From NCBI GenBank assembly GCA_016841745.1, contig JAENYO010000010.1:1-64000 (forward strand): a DNA stretch of 64,000 bases. The letters run 5' to 3'. The notes beneath the pieces are model-generated. The model did not search any database. It was not told the origin of the DNA and saw only the letters and a program-made list of their open reading frames with translations. The translations under genes were made by a program, and so were the position numbers. Below, piece by piece: positions 15,495 through 22,834 of the stretch. This DNA comes from Acetomicrobium hydrogeniformans. GTDB taxonomy: Bacteria > Synergistota > Synergistia > Synergistales > JAFGMB01. The stretch's first letter is position 1. Each line of letters begins with the position of its first letter.

Positions 15495-15523
15495 TTGACA
15501 GTTAGAGCGTAGAATAGTATTAT
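15495..15523 (+). promoter_or_regulatory. Candidate promoter for the second riboswitch leader
   Basis: TTGACA (15495-15500), a 17-nt spacer and TATTAT (15518-15523), inside AATAGTATTATTAA, a motif shared with the promoter near 13364. The 15340-15858 stretch has no supported gene and would give a leader of about 330 nt. Confidence 0.6.
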
Positions 15524-15858
15524 TAACAGAACTTGAATATCATTTGATTATTAATTGAATCTTTCCTTTACATATCTTCTTTTACAATTTTATCCTCTTT
15601 TCGATAACTTTTCTTTATGTTAAAACTGCAATTCTTTTACCCCTTTTTCACATTTTTGAACCATTTGTTTTTACGCATTAATCTACCTTTTTAGTCTAAG
15701 TGTTCAGAAAAGTAGTCTTTCTTTTATGACCTTTAGCAGGATAGGTGAGGTTGTGGAAAAGCTGCTTTACCGATGTTCTTATTTCCGCTTGAATTCCTGG
15801 GAAAGAAGGAGGTGTTAGAAAACAAAAAACGTCGAGAGTCTGAGTAAAGAATCTTAAA

Positions 15859-15947
15859 ACGAAAAGGCAAACCGTCCAAAAGGCCGGGGCGCAAAGCCAC
15901 GGGTCTAAGGTTCTAAAGGGGAACTACGACCGCCGGGCTGCCGAACC
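15859..15947 (+). ncRNA. c-di-GMP-I (GEMM-I) riboswitch 2
   Basis: Same layout as riboswitch 1: AAGGCAAACC, GCGCAAAGCCACGGGTCTAA, a P3 arm (GTTC/GAAC) and CCGCCGGGCTGCC closing P1. The bases after P3 read TACGACC instead of the usual ATGACAG, the most divergent part of the four aptamers. It precedes the gene at 15987 with no terminator between. Confidence 0.9.
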
Positions 15948-15974
15948 TAAATGCGTTTCAAACCTTAGGGGAGG
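15946..15974 (+). promoter_or_regulatory. Putative expression platform of riboswitch 2
   Basis: CCTAA (15946-15950) can pair with TTAGG (15965-15969), which runs into GGGGAGG, the ribosome-binding site. Relative to riboswitch 1 the fifth pair is A-T instead of T-A, a compensatory change. Confidence 0.55.
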
Positions 15975-15986
15975 TGTGCAAGCGTT

Positions 15987-17867
15987 ATGAAGAAATTTAT
16001 GTGTTTTGTTCTTGCCATATGTATGGTTTTCGTCCTGGGTGGAGTTGTTCTTGCAGAAGAATTAACCCCTCAGATAGTGTATACGAATCCTACACAGACA
16101 TATGACAAGGAGATCAACGGCACAAGGTGGCTTGTGGAATTTGTAAAGAACGTTGACGCCTGTCAACAGACCAACGAATTCCCCTGTGCTCAGGACTGGG
16201 ATTTCCTTCAGTCCAGATACTGTGAGTGCTGGGAGCCAGGCGACGAGATGTTCAAGGATCAGAGATGCGAATGGTACAACTGCATGTGCTGTGAGGTCCC
16301 ACGCCATCAGGGAGTAATTAAAAGAGACGATAAAGACAGGTGTTGTGAAGATGACATCGCTGCCTTCAGTCTGATGTTCGATACTGACCTCGACTGGCAG
16401 AGCTGCTGGATTGACTGGGATACCAGTTTTGAAGACAAGTTCTCCTGGGCGGATTTCGTAACAAAGGTGACCATTGAACCCGGTTGCGAATACATTGATG
16501 ACATGTGCTATAACAGAGAGGCAGATGAGGAAAGGTGTTTCGACGAGGATAAGTGGGATGAGTACTTCGATACTGCTCCCTATCCTTACTGCATCCCCTG
16601 TGACGTAGAGGTTCTCTACTGCACTTATGAGGACACTGTCTGCGTACTCGATGATGATGATGATGATTGTCAGCCCTGTATTTGCGGCGACAGCCCATGC
16701 GATGACGATGATGATTGCGAAGGCTGTGACAAGGAGATCCTGTGCAGCTGGTTCCACCCGGATCTCGAATTCACCAGGGAGAATGACGAGGCAACCAGGC
16801 CGACTTTCTCTGAAGTGATCTACGGAGGGAGAAAACTTAAGCTCAAAGATCCTATATACTACAGGGCCGGCGAAATCTCTTTCCTCACCAGGTACAAATG
16901 GTATGACTATGAAGTCATCAACTGTGATGAGTGTGAAGAGCCTGGCGACGTGGTCCTCTGGAAAACATGCCATGTATCTTGCGAAGGTGATAGCCCTGAT
17001 CCATGTGATCCCTGTTGCGAGCCCACTTACCAGTTCGTAAGGTATTTCACGATGGATCTTCTCAACTGCGATAACATCAGCGGTATTAACCTCGAATTCC
17101 CGGTGTGCTGCCCCTGCGATTCTGATGCGGAGTGGGGTCTCTGGAAAGTGGTAGAGGTTGATGAGTGTGATGAAAATTGCGTATGGGAACCCCTCGATGT
17201 TACCTTTAACGAGGCTTGTGATACACCTGCCTGTGGAGATGAAGAGTGTGACTGCACTCTGTCCGTTTCCCTTACCGGAGCTTGCGGGGATGACTGCGAG
17301 GATGGAGAACTCTGTGCCCTTGAAGGGGATACCTTTGGCCTTGGCTGGTATCTGCCCCAGTACAGTGAGGGTAACTTCGGGTCAGTCGTATATGAAGTTA
17401 AGACATACGCCTGTGACCCCACTGAGTGTGTAACTGCTGATATCGTAGAGGCAGAATGCCCCGATCCATGTACCAGTGGTGATCTCTTCTTCGAGCCGAA
17501 ATTCGTTCCTGCTGATGGTGAAGGTATCTGCAAGATCGTTATCTGTATGGAAGATGTTTCAAATGGCGACTTCGGAATATTCCTCTTCAACGCAGATACA
17601 GGGCTCTGGACCTCTCTCGCAGAGGGGACTGGAGAAGCCTGTGCAACCTATGAGGGTGATGCGTCAGCACTTCTTGGAACAATTTGGGGAGCAGGCGATC
17701 CTGCAGATTTCCCGACCGAAGCTCCAGCACCTGGCGATGACGACGATGACGATGACGATAGTGGAACTCCGCTTAGCTCTAGCGGCGGTGGTTGTAACGT
17801 AGGAACCGGAGCAGCAGTACTACTGCTTCTTGCACCTCTTGGAGCACTCTGGTTCAGAAGGTTCTAG
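15987..17867 (+). CDS. Secreted, highly Cys- and Asp-rich Synergist-CTERM protein
   Basis: 626 residues. After a signal peptide (MKKFMCFVLAICMVFVLGG...VLA) the mature part has roughly 50 Cys, many as CxC, CC or CxxC (CECW, NCMCC, DPCDPCC, VCCPC), and several poly-Asp runs, the longest DDDDDDDD near the end. Trp is also frequent. Modules like those of the gene at 13769 recur (EWGLWKVV...CVWEPL; FGIFLFNADTGLWTSL). It ends SSSGGGCNVG, a hydrophobic helix and RRF, a Synergist-CTERM signal. The strong GGGGAGGTG supports ATG 15987. No catalytic motif is recognised; a disulfide-stapled or metal-binding surface protein is inferred. Confidence 0.88.
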   Translation: MKKFMCFVLAICMVFVLGGVVLAEELTPQIVYTNPTQTYDKEINGTRWLVEFVKNVDACQQTNEFPCAQDWDFLQSRYCECWEPGDEMFKDQRCEWYNCMCCEVPRHQGVIKRDDKDRCCEDDIAAFSLMFDTDLDWQSCWIDWDTSFEDKFSWADFVTKVTIEPGCEYIDDMCYNREADEERCFDEDKWDEYFDTAPYPYCIPCDVEVLYCTYEDTVCVLDDDDDDCQPCICGDSPCDDDDDCEGCDKEILCSWFHPDLEFTRENDEATRPTFSEVIYGGRKLKLKDPIYYRAGEISFLTRYKWYDYEVINCDECEEPGDVVLWKTCHVSCEGDSPDPCDPCCEPTYQFVRYFTMDLLNCDNISGINLEFPVCCPCDSDAEWGLWKVVEVDECDENCVWEPLDVTFNEACDTPACGDEECDCTLSVSLTGACGDDCEDGELCALEGDTFGLGWYLPQYSEGNFGSVVYEVKTYACDPTECVTADIVEAECPDPCTSGDLFFEPKFVPADGEGICKIVICMEDVSNGDFGIFLFNADTGLWTSLAEGTGEACATYEGDASALLGTIWGAGDPADFPTEAPAPGDDDDDDDDSGTPLSSSGGGCNVGTGAAVLLLLAPLGALWFRRF

Positions 17868-17885
17868 GTTAGTTTAATCTGTATG

Positions 17886-17915
17886 GAGAGGGGACTTTGT
17901 CCCCTCTCTTTTTTT
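17886..17915 (+). terminator. Intrinsic terminator after the Cys-rich gene
   Basis: GAGAGGGGAC/GTCCCCTCTC with loop TTT, followed by seven T. Confidence 0.95.
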
Positions 17916-17967
17916 GTTAACAAAGGGAGCAGGAGATATTGTTGTACTTTTTTCACATTGAAGCCTT

Positions 17968-17996
17968 GACAAAAGGATTGTTCTGTTATATCTTTT
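17968..17996 (+). promoter_or_regulatory. Candidate promoter for riboswitch 3
   Basis: TTGACA (17968-17973), a 17-nt spacer and TATCTT (17991-17996). Transcription would begin about 20 nt before the aptamer. Confidence 0.6.
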
Positions 17997-18021
17997 AAAT
18001 GCGCTAGAGTTTGTGAGCGTC

Positions 18022-18105
18022 GAGAAAGGCAAAGCCACCGAAAGGTGGCGGCGCAAAGCTACGGGTCTACAGCCCTCAAAGGGCCATGACAGCCGGGTTG
18101 CCTAA
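18022..18105 (+). ncRNA. c-di-GMP-I (GEMM-I) riboswitch 3, no adjacent gene
   Basis: The elements are AAAGGCAAAGCC, P2 CCACC/GGTGG with a GAAA loop, GCGCAAAGCTACGGGTCTA, P3 AGCCC/GGGCC, and ATGACAGCCGGGTTGCC. A terminator follows 23 nt later. No convincing coding sequence follows until riboswitch 4 and its peptidase gene, so it is either an orphan or the first of a tandem pair. Confidence 0.95.
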
Positions 18106-18127
18106 AAGGTAATCACCTGGTCATGTC

Positions 18128-18164
18128 AAGTGCCTTTGGAGGTTTTCCAAGGGCACTTTTTTTT
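18128..18164 (+). terminator. Terminator of riboswitch 3
   Basis: AAGTGCCTTTGGA pairs with TCCAAGGGCACTT (one T-G), followed by a run of T. TGCCTTT in its 5' arm is complementary to AAAGGCA at the aptamer's P1 5' strand, so antiterminator pairing when P1 is open is possible; ligand would then favour termination. Confidence 0.88.
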
Positions 18165-18376
18165 GAACCTTGATTTTTAAACAAGTTTGCAGATGCTCCA
18201 GATTTCCAGTTATTTCTATTTTTGTATTTTAACTATTCCTTTCACTCTCCTTTTTCTCCTTTATGATCATATTCCGGAATTTTGCACTTCACTATTTTCA
18301 GCCTTAATTTCAAGCAGGGATTTAAGCGGAAAAGTCCTGAACTATCTTTGTACCTGACTCTTTTTTATGGACAAGG

Positions 18377-18636
18377 CTGAGCATCTGCTTCTTTTTCAGG
18401 ATGCAACATTTTGTGCGGGTGCTCCTGAAATTCAACTATCATTTACTGCCTAACAATAACTCTACCTTACGTACCAGAATCTATTTAACAAACAATGAAG
18501 CGAGAATTTCAGAGTCAGATCATTCTATTCGGTTTCTTTTAATCTTTTCGACATTCCCGGATCCGCTACTTTATCTAAACCTGAGCATCTGCTTTTTTAA
18601 TTTGAAACAGTGATTTTTTTACGGGAACTTCTGAAA
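18377..18636 (+). repeat. Imperfect direct repeat between riboswitches 3 and 4
   Basis: Copies at 18377-18430 and 18581-18636 share the identical 14 bases CTGAGCATCTGCTT at their start and CGGG..CT.CTGAAA at their end. The second copy ends about 10 bp before riboswitch 4. The stretch 18165-18646 has no supported gene; a 70-codon open frame at 18401 lacks a ribosome-binding site. Confidence 0.6.
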
Positions 18637-18646
18637 GGAAAAGTAA

Positions 18647-18729
18647 CCGAAAAGGCAAAACCGCTGAAAGGCGGTGACGCAAAACCACGGGTCTAAAGCC
18701 GGAAGGCCATGACAGCCGGGTCGCCGAAG
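18647..18729 (+). ncRNA. c-di-GMP-I (GEMM-I) riboswitch 4
   Basis: The elements are AAAGGCAAAACCGC, P2 CCGC/GCGG with GAAA, GACGCAAAACCACGGGTCTAA (the usual GCAAAGCC reads GCAAAACC), P3 GCC/GGC, and ATGACAGCCGGGTCGCC. A terminator and then the C25 peptidase gene follow. Confidence 0.93.
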
Positions 18730-18751
18730 TTGCGGCACCTCTGTTTGGATG

Positions 18752-18784
18752 AACACCTCCGGGTATGCCCCTGGGGTGTTTTTT
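18752..18784 (+). terminator. Terminator of riboswitch 4 with anti-Shine-Dalgarno arm
   Basis: AACACCTCCGGG pairs with CCCCTGGGGTGTT (one mismatch), followed by six T. CACCTCC in its 5' arm and GCACCTC at 18735-18741 are both complementary to the peptidase gene's GGAGGTGC ribosome-binding region (18795-18802), so both transcription and translation could be affected. Confidence 0.85.
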
Positions 18785-18808
18785 CAGTCTGAGTGGAGGT
18801 GCTAGAAC

Positions 18809-21055
18809 ATGAAAATATTTACCCGGTCAGTAACGATTCTTTTTATCTTTCTTATGAGCCTGTCAGTTGTTTCAATCGCTTTTGCCGAAGTCCTCTCAGT
18901 ACCATTGCCGTCCGTAGAAGTTACGCATGATGTAGACCAGAACAACATCATCTCCTTTTCTGGATCTGGATTTCAGCTTCTCTCAGCAACGGGAGAACCT
19001 TCTATTCCCTACGTAAATTATAAGATCCTCCTTCCCAATGGAACAATTCGTGAAAGTATCTCAGTGTCCCTTGAGAATGTTGAAGAAGAGCTTATCACCG
19101 GTCCTTTTGATATCAGGCCTGTATCTCCTGCGGCAACGTGGAATGGAGAAGAGGACGTTCTGCTCTGGCCTGAAGACAGAAACCTGATAGAAGGCCGTGA
19201 CATGGCTGTCTATACAAAGGATGAGATCTTCCCTGTTGAACGTATATATGAAATCCGTGCTGGACAGATCAGAGGGGAAAATGTAATTGATGTTCCCATT
19301 GCAGCCTACAGGATTAATCCGGTTCAGGGAAATCTGTATAAACTCAGGGCAGCGGAAATTGTAGTTAATTATGAAAGTAGTGGAGAGGCATTGTCTTCAT
19401 CCGGTATGGACAGCATTACCGAGTCAATGGTCAAAAAATCGGTAATTAACTTTCCCGATGGTCCATCTTCCCTGTCTTCTTCAGCAGAGCCCCAGGTTGG
19501 CACCGGTTATGCTATTATTACAACTTCTTCTATTCTCAATAACTCGAACCAGCTTTCTAACTTTGTGCAATGGAAATCTTCAAAAGGTTTTTCGGTTCAA
19601 CTTGTTACTGAATCCAGCTGGGGCGGAGGAACTGGTAATACTGCCGCTGAAAGGATAAGAACATGGCTGAAAAATAACTATCAGTCCAGAAGCCTGAAGT
19701 ACGTCCTCCTGCTTGGTAACCCGGATCCATCCACGGGAGATGTTCCCATGAAGATGCTGTGGCCAAGGAATAATGCTTCTTCCTACACAGAAGATGGATA
19801 CAGGCAGTCGCCTTCCGATCTTTACTACGCGGATCTTACAGGTAACTGGGATAAAGATGGAGACGGTAAATATGGCGAGGGTGATCATGATATGGTCACC
19901 GGCGGCATTGATACTAACTGGGAAGTTTTTATAGGCCGGATTCCTTACTATGGCAGCATTTCCGACCTGGATTCAATTCTTCTCAAGATCATGACTTACG
20001 AAAATACGGCTCAGGATGAATCGGGCTGGAGAGAAAATGTCCTTTTACCAATGAAACCCAGTGATGACAATACTCCAGGATATCACCTCGGTGAAGCTGT
20101 AAAAAATGACATACTCCCTGCAGGATGGGGATATACCAGGGTTTATAACGAGAATTATGGAGTTTCTCCAGAAAAAACTCCCTGTACTACTACCAATGTT
20201 ACTAATAGCTGGAACCAGAGCAATTTCGGAGCGGTGTTCTGGTGGACCCATGGCTGGTATACAACAGCAAGTGATGTAATGGATCTTTCACATGTGGCCA
20301 CCCTCGATAATAACCATCCTGCAGTGGTCTTTCAGGGGTCATGTATGAATGCCCATCCCGAGACCTCCAATAATCTTTCATATTCACTTTTAAAAAATGG
20401 CGCCATTGCCTCTATAGGTGCAACCAGGTATTCGTGGTACTCTCCGGGCCAGACATCATTCTCCGGAAGTGTTACCAGCGCAGGGATGACCTATGATTTT
20501 TCCAAAAGGATAATAGAGTATGAGGAAGATTTTGGAACTGCCCTTTTTCTAGTTAAACAGGGAAGATATCCCAGCTCAACCTGGTGGATGAACTTTACCG
20601 ACTTTAATCTCTATGGGGATCCTTCTGTAAGCCTGGGAGCTTCATCATCAACAAAGCAGTATGTCCTTTCCGGGAGGATTACGACAGAAGATGGAGTACT
20701 TTCCGGAGTTACAGTTACCGCTAACGGTAATTTCCTGACAAGGCAGACATATACTTCCTCCACGGGAAGCTATAGCCTGGAAGTTCCTGAAGGTGATTAT
20801 ACTATCTCAGTAAGCAAGTCCAATTATATTTTTAGCCCTTCATCTTCAAGTGTTACAGTTGACGGAACCAATGTCAGTAACCAGGACTTTTTCGCCCTTC
20901 CTTCTTCCAGCACAACAACTACCACATCGACGACAACTGTTGGTGGCGGAGGCGGTGGAGGTGGATGCAATGCTTCTTCTCTTCCTCCGGGAGCGATCCT
21001 GCTGCTGATTCCTCTTGCCGGTCTGCTCATCCCGTCATCTTTTCTAAAGAAGTAA
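18809..21055 (+). CDS. Gingipain-type C25 cysteine peptidase with Synergist-CTERM
   Basis: 748 residues. It has a signal peptide ending SIAFA, a propeptide-like region to about 200, then a peptidase C25 domain starting GTGYAIITTSSI. The catalytic His is in WWTHGWY (about 482) and the catalytic Cys in FQGSCMNAHPETS (about 513). DKDGDGKYGEGDHD (about 350) looks like a calcium site. After the catalytic part comes an Ig-like carboxypeptidase-regulatory repeat (YVLSGRITTEDGVLSG... to DFFALP), a Thr-rich linker, GGGGGGGGCN, a hydrophobic helix and LKK, a Synergist-CTERM anchor. It is probably a surface-exposed protease for feeding on proteins. Controlled by riboswitch 4 and perhaps 3. Confidence 0.93.
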   Translation: MKIFTRSVTILFIFLMSLSVVSIAFAEVLSVPLPSVEVTHDVDQNNIISFSGSGFQLLSATGEPSIPYVNYKILLPNGTIRESISVSLENVEEELITGPFDIRPVSPAATWNGEEDVLLWPEDRNLIEGRDMAVYTKDEIFPVERIYEIRAGQIRGENVIDVPIAAYRINPVQGNLYKLRAAEIVVNYESSGEALSSSGMDSITESMVKKSVINFPDGPSSLSSSAEPQVGTGYAIITTSSILNNSNQLSNFVQWKSSKGFSVQLVTESSWGGGTGNTAAERIRTWLKNNYQSRSLKYVLLLGNPDPSTGDVPMKMLWPRNNASSYTEDGYRQSPSDLYYADLTGNWDKDGDGKYGEGDHDMVTGGIDTNWEVFIGRIPYYGSISDLDSILLKIMTYENTAQDESGWRENVLLPMKPSDDNTPGYHLGEAVKNDILPAGWGYTRVYNENYGVSPEKTPCTTTNVTNSWNQSNFGAVFWWTHGWYTTASDVMDLSHVATLDNNHPAVVFQGSCMNAHPETSNNLSYSLLKNGAIASIGATRYSWYSPGQTSFSGSVTSAGMTYDFSKRIIEYEEDFGTALFLVKQGRYPSSTWWMNFTDFNLYGDPSVSLGASSSTKQYVLSGRITTEDGVLSGVTVTANGNFLTRQTYTSSTGSYSLEVPEGDYTISVSKSNYIFSPSSSSVTVDGTNVSNQDFFALPSSSTTTTTSTTTVGGGGGGGGCNASSLPPGAILLLIPLAGLLIPSSFLKK

Positions 21056-21070
21056 TCAGCTTCAGGATTC

Positions 21071-21115
21071 ACCCCTCCTCTGCCTGGTTTTAAAATACAC
21101 GGGCAGAGGAGGGGT
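21071..21115. terminator. Long stem-loop after the C25 peptidase gene
   Basis: ACCCCTCCTCTGCC pairs with GGCAGAGGAGGGGT over 14 bp with a 17-nt loop. No T-run follows, so it may act as a weak terminator or protect the mRNA 3' end. Confidence 0.6.
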
Positions 21116-21298
21116 ATAACAAGTATCTTGACAGCTGAACTTTTCTCATATTCCCATATTCAATTATCCCGGGGCTGACCGCCAGATCCCGGTCCTGCCT
21201 TTTCCCTTTTTTTTGTTTAAGTTATCTCGTATTCGCCGCCTTTTCGTTTTTCTATACGATTTCATCTAGTTGCTGAACAAAGGAGGAATTGAATTTCC

Positions 21299-21868
21299 AT
21301 GAAACAAACGTCGAATGATGCCTACGCACTTATTATTGAAAATGTCGCTCTTTCCTTTGGAAATATTGTTGAAACTCTTTTTTCTTTGAGAAAATGGAAG
21401 TGTAGTTGTAACAGGGACATGATCGAGGACTGCATAAGGTCCTATCTTTGGAACAGGCCTTCCCAATTCTGGTCTGCATTAGAAGATGGTACAGGGAACC
21501 AGCAGTCAGGGATATGCAGGGATGTTATAAGGGCTATTGATAAGACCTTGAACTTAAGAAGACGTTTGCAGGCTGAGATACTCGATATTTTCAGTGATCC
21601 TAAGAGGTTTGATTGCATAATGGCGGGGAAAATAAAACCTCTGAATAATGGACTTTTAAAAACTGTTTCTGCCATATCCCGTTCCCGGAAGAATGTGTCT
21701 GCAAAAGTCTCCAACCTGGATACTTCCCCGTCAATGGGACAAAAGGAAGGAGGACTTCCCCGGATAGGTCCAGGAACAAGGCTATATGGTTCTAATCTTT
21801 CGAAAGCCCAGGAAAAGGTCAATCTTGAGTATTGGACTGAACATCAGGAAGAACTTTATAACGGTTAA
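21299..21868 (+). CDS. Hypothetical protein
   Basis: 189 residues, preceded by AAAGGAGG 12 nt before the ATG. The N-terminal two-thirds looks helical with Trp and Cys (KWKCSCNRDMIEDCIRSYLW) and the C-terminus is polar. There is no signal peptide, membrane helix or recognised motif. It lies alone between the stem-loop of the peptidase gene and its own terminator. Base composition is like its neighbours. The clear ribosome-binding site and terminator support that it is real. Confidence 0.65.
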   Translation: MKQTSNDAYALIIENVALSFGNIVETLFSLRKWKCSCNRDMIEDCIRSYLWNRPSQFWSALEDGTGNQQSGICRDVIRAIDKTLNLRRRLQAEILDIFSDPKRFDCIMAGKIKPLNNGLLKTVSAISRSRKNVSAKVSNLDTSPSMGQKEGGLPRIGPGTRLYGSNLSKAQEKVNLEYWTEHQEELYNG

Positions 21869-21906
21869 AGGACAGGACGGAGAGTTTTCTCCTTCCTGTC
21901 CTTTTG
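21867..21906 (+). terminator. Terminator between convergent genes
   Basis: AAAGGACAGGA pairs with TCCTGTCCTTT, followed by TGTCTC on the plus strand. It serves the gene at 21299 and perhaps the convergent gene at 21921. Confidence 0.8.
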
Positions 21907-21920
21907 TCTCTAGATTCAAA

Positions 21921-22601
21921 CTATTTCTCTACAGGGTCTTGTGTGGGGAGAAACCACCATCTGGAAGAGGCAAAGATCCGGTAATCTTTACCCAGATATT
22001 CTGACAGCTTTTTTTCCTCTATCCAGGCCCTGAACAATTGAATTGACACAAAACCAACAAAAAAAACCAGGTTCTGAGGGGAAAATCTCCAGAAACTGAC
22101 AGCGCCGGCAGTCAGGATCTCACCAAGGTACATGGGATGTCTTATCCAGCGGTAAGGACCTTCCCGGACCAGTGCTCTCACCTCGACAGTAAGACTGAAG
22201 GAGCGTCTGAGATAGAAAAGAGCCCAGATTGTAAGGGCCGTAGTTCCGGTCATAGCAGCAAAGGTTCCTCTGAGCAGAAGGGGTTCGCCAATGATCCATG
22301 GGGAGGGCGGTGTAAAAAGGAGCAGGAAAGGGAACGCGCTTCCTACAAGGGGAATCACGATTTCGGTAAATCCTTTAGACCTCACTTGGGGATCTATCCT
22401 TGTCAGGAAGGCGGCTATTAGAATAATATATATGAGTGTTTCGACAAACCACAGGGGTTTGAAATAGTAAAGATGATATTCCATTAGCCTTCGTACCAGA
22501 AAAACTGTACATATCAGAGTCATGATAAGCCTAACAATACGATTTATACCTCTTTCAGAAATCTTTCCATGAAACCAGGATACAGGGTCTAACGGAGCCA
22601 T
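21921..22601 (-). CDS. Isoprenylcysteine carboxyl methyltransferase-like membrane protein
   Basis: 226 residues with about five hydrophobic segments and the C-terminal motif GPYRWIRHPMYLGEILTAGA followed by EEKKLSEYLGKDY, the signature of the ICMT/phospholipid methyltransferase superfamily (R-HP-Y ... E..L...G..Y). Such enzymes use S-adenosylmethionine at the membrane; in bacteria substrates are mostly unknown. It is transcribed convergently to the hypothetical gene upstream and divergently from the phosphofructokinase gene. Confidence 0.82.
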   Translation of the reverse strand: MAPLDPVSWFHGKISERGINRIVRLIMTLICTVFLVRRLMEYHLYYFKPLWFVETLIYIILIAAFLTRIDPQVRSKGFTEIVIPLVGSAFPFLLLFTPPSPWIIGEPLLLRGTFAAMTGTTALTIWALFYLRRSFSLTVEVRALVREGPYRWIRHPMYLGEILTAGAVSFWRFSPQNLVFFVGFVSIQLFRAWIEEKKLSEYLGKDYRIFASSRWWFLPTQDPVEK

Positions 22602-22834
22602 AGGAAATCATCCTTTCATTGAACCGGGATAAATTCTGCTTTATTTTAACGTATCCTTGTTCCTCAAGATATTTCAGATATTTCGAAAATTGTATATTTC
22701 ATTTATAGAGATCAGGCTAAACTTCGGTCCGTAATTCCTTCTATGAGTCTGAAATATCCTTACTCTATGATAATATTACAAATTGAATGAAAGAGAAAAG
22801 ATCATAGAAAAAGTCTTTTTCGGAGGTGTAATCA

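Noticed and set aside
16062-16973. 303-codon minus-strand frame opposite the Cys-rich gene
   Set aside because: It is a shadow of the biased Cys/Asp codons; the plus strand has signal peptide, ribosome site, riboswitch and terminator.
18401-18613. 70-codon frame between riboswitches 3 and 4 as the target of riboswitch 3
   Set aside because: No ribosome-binding site, low complexity, and it spans part of a direct repeat; not supported as a gene.
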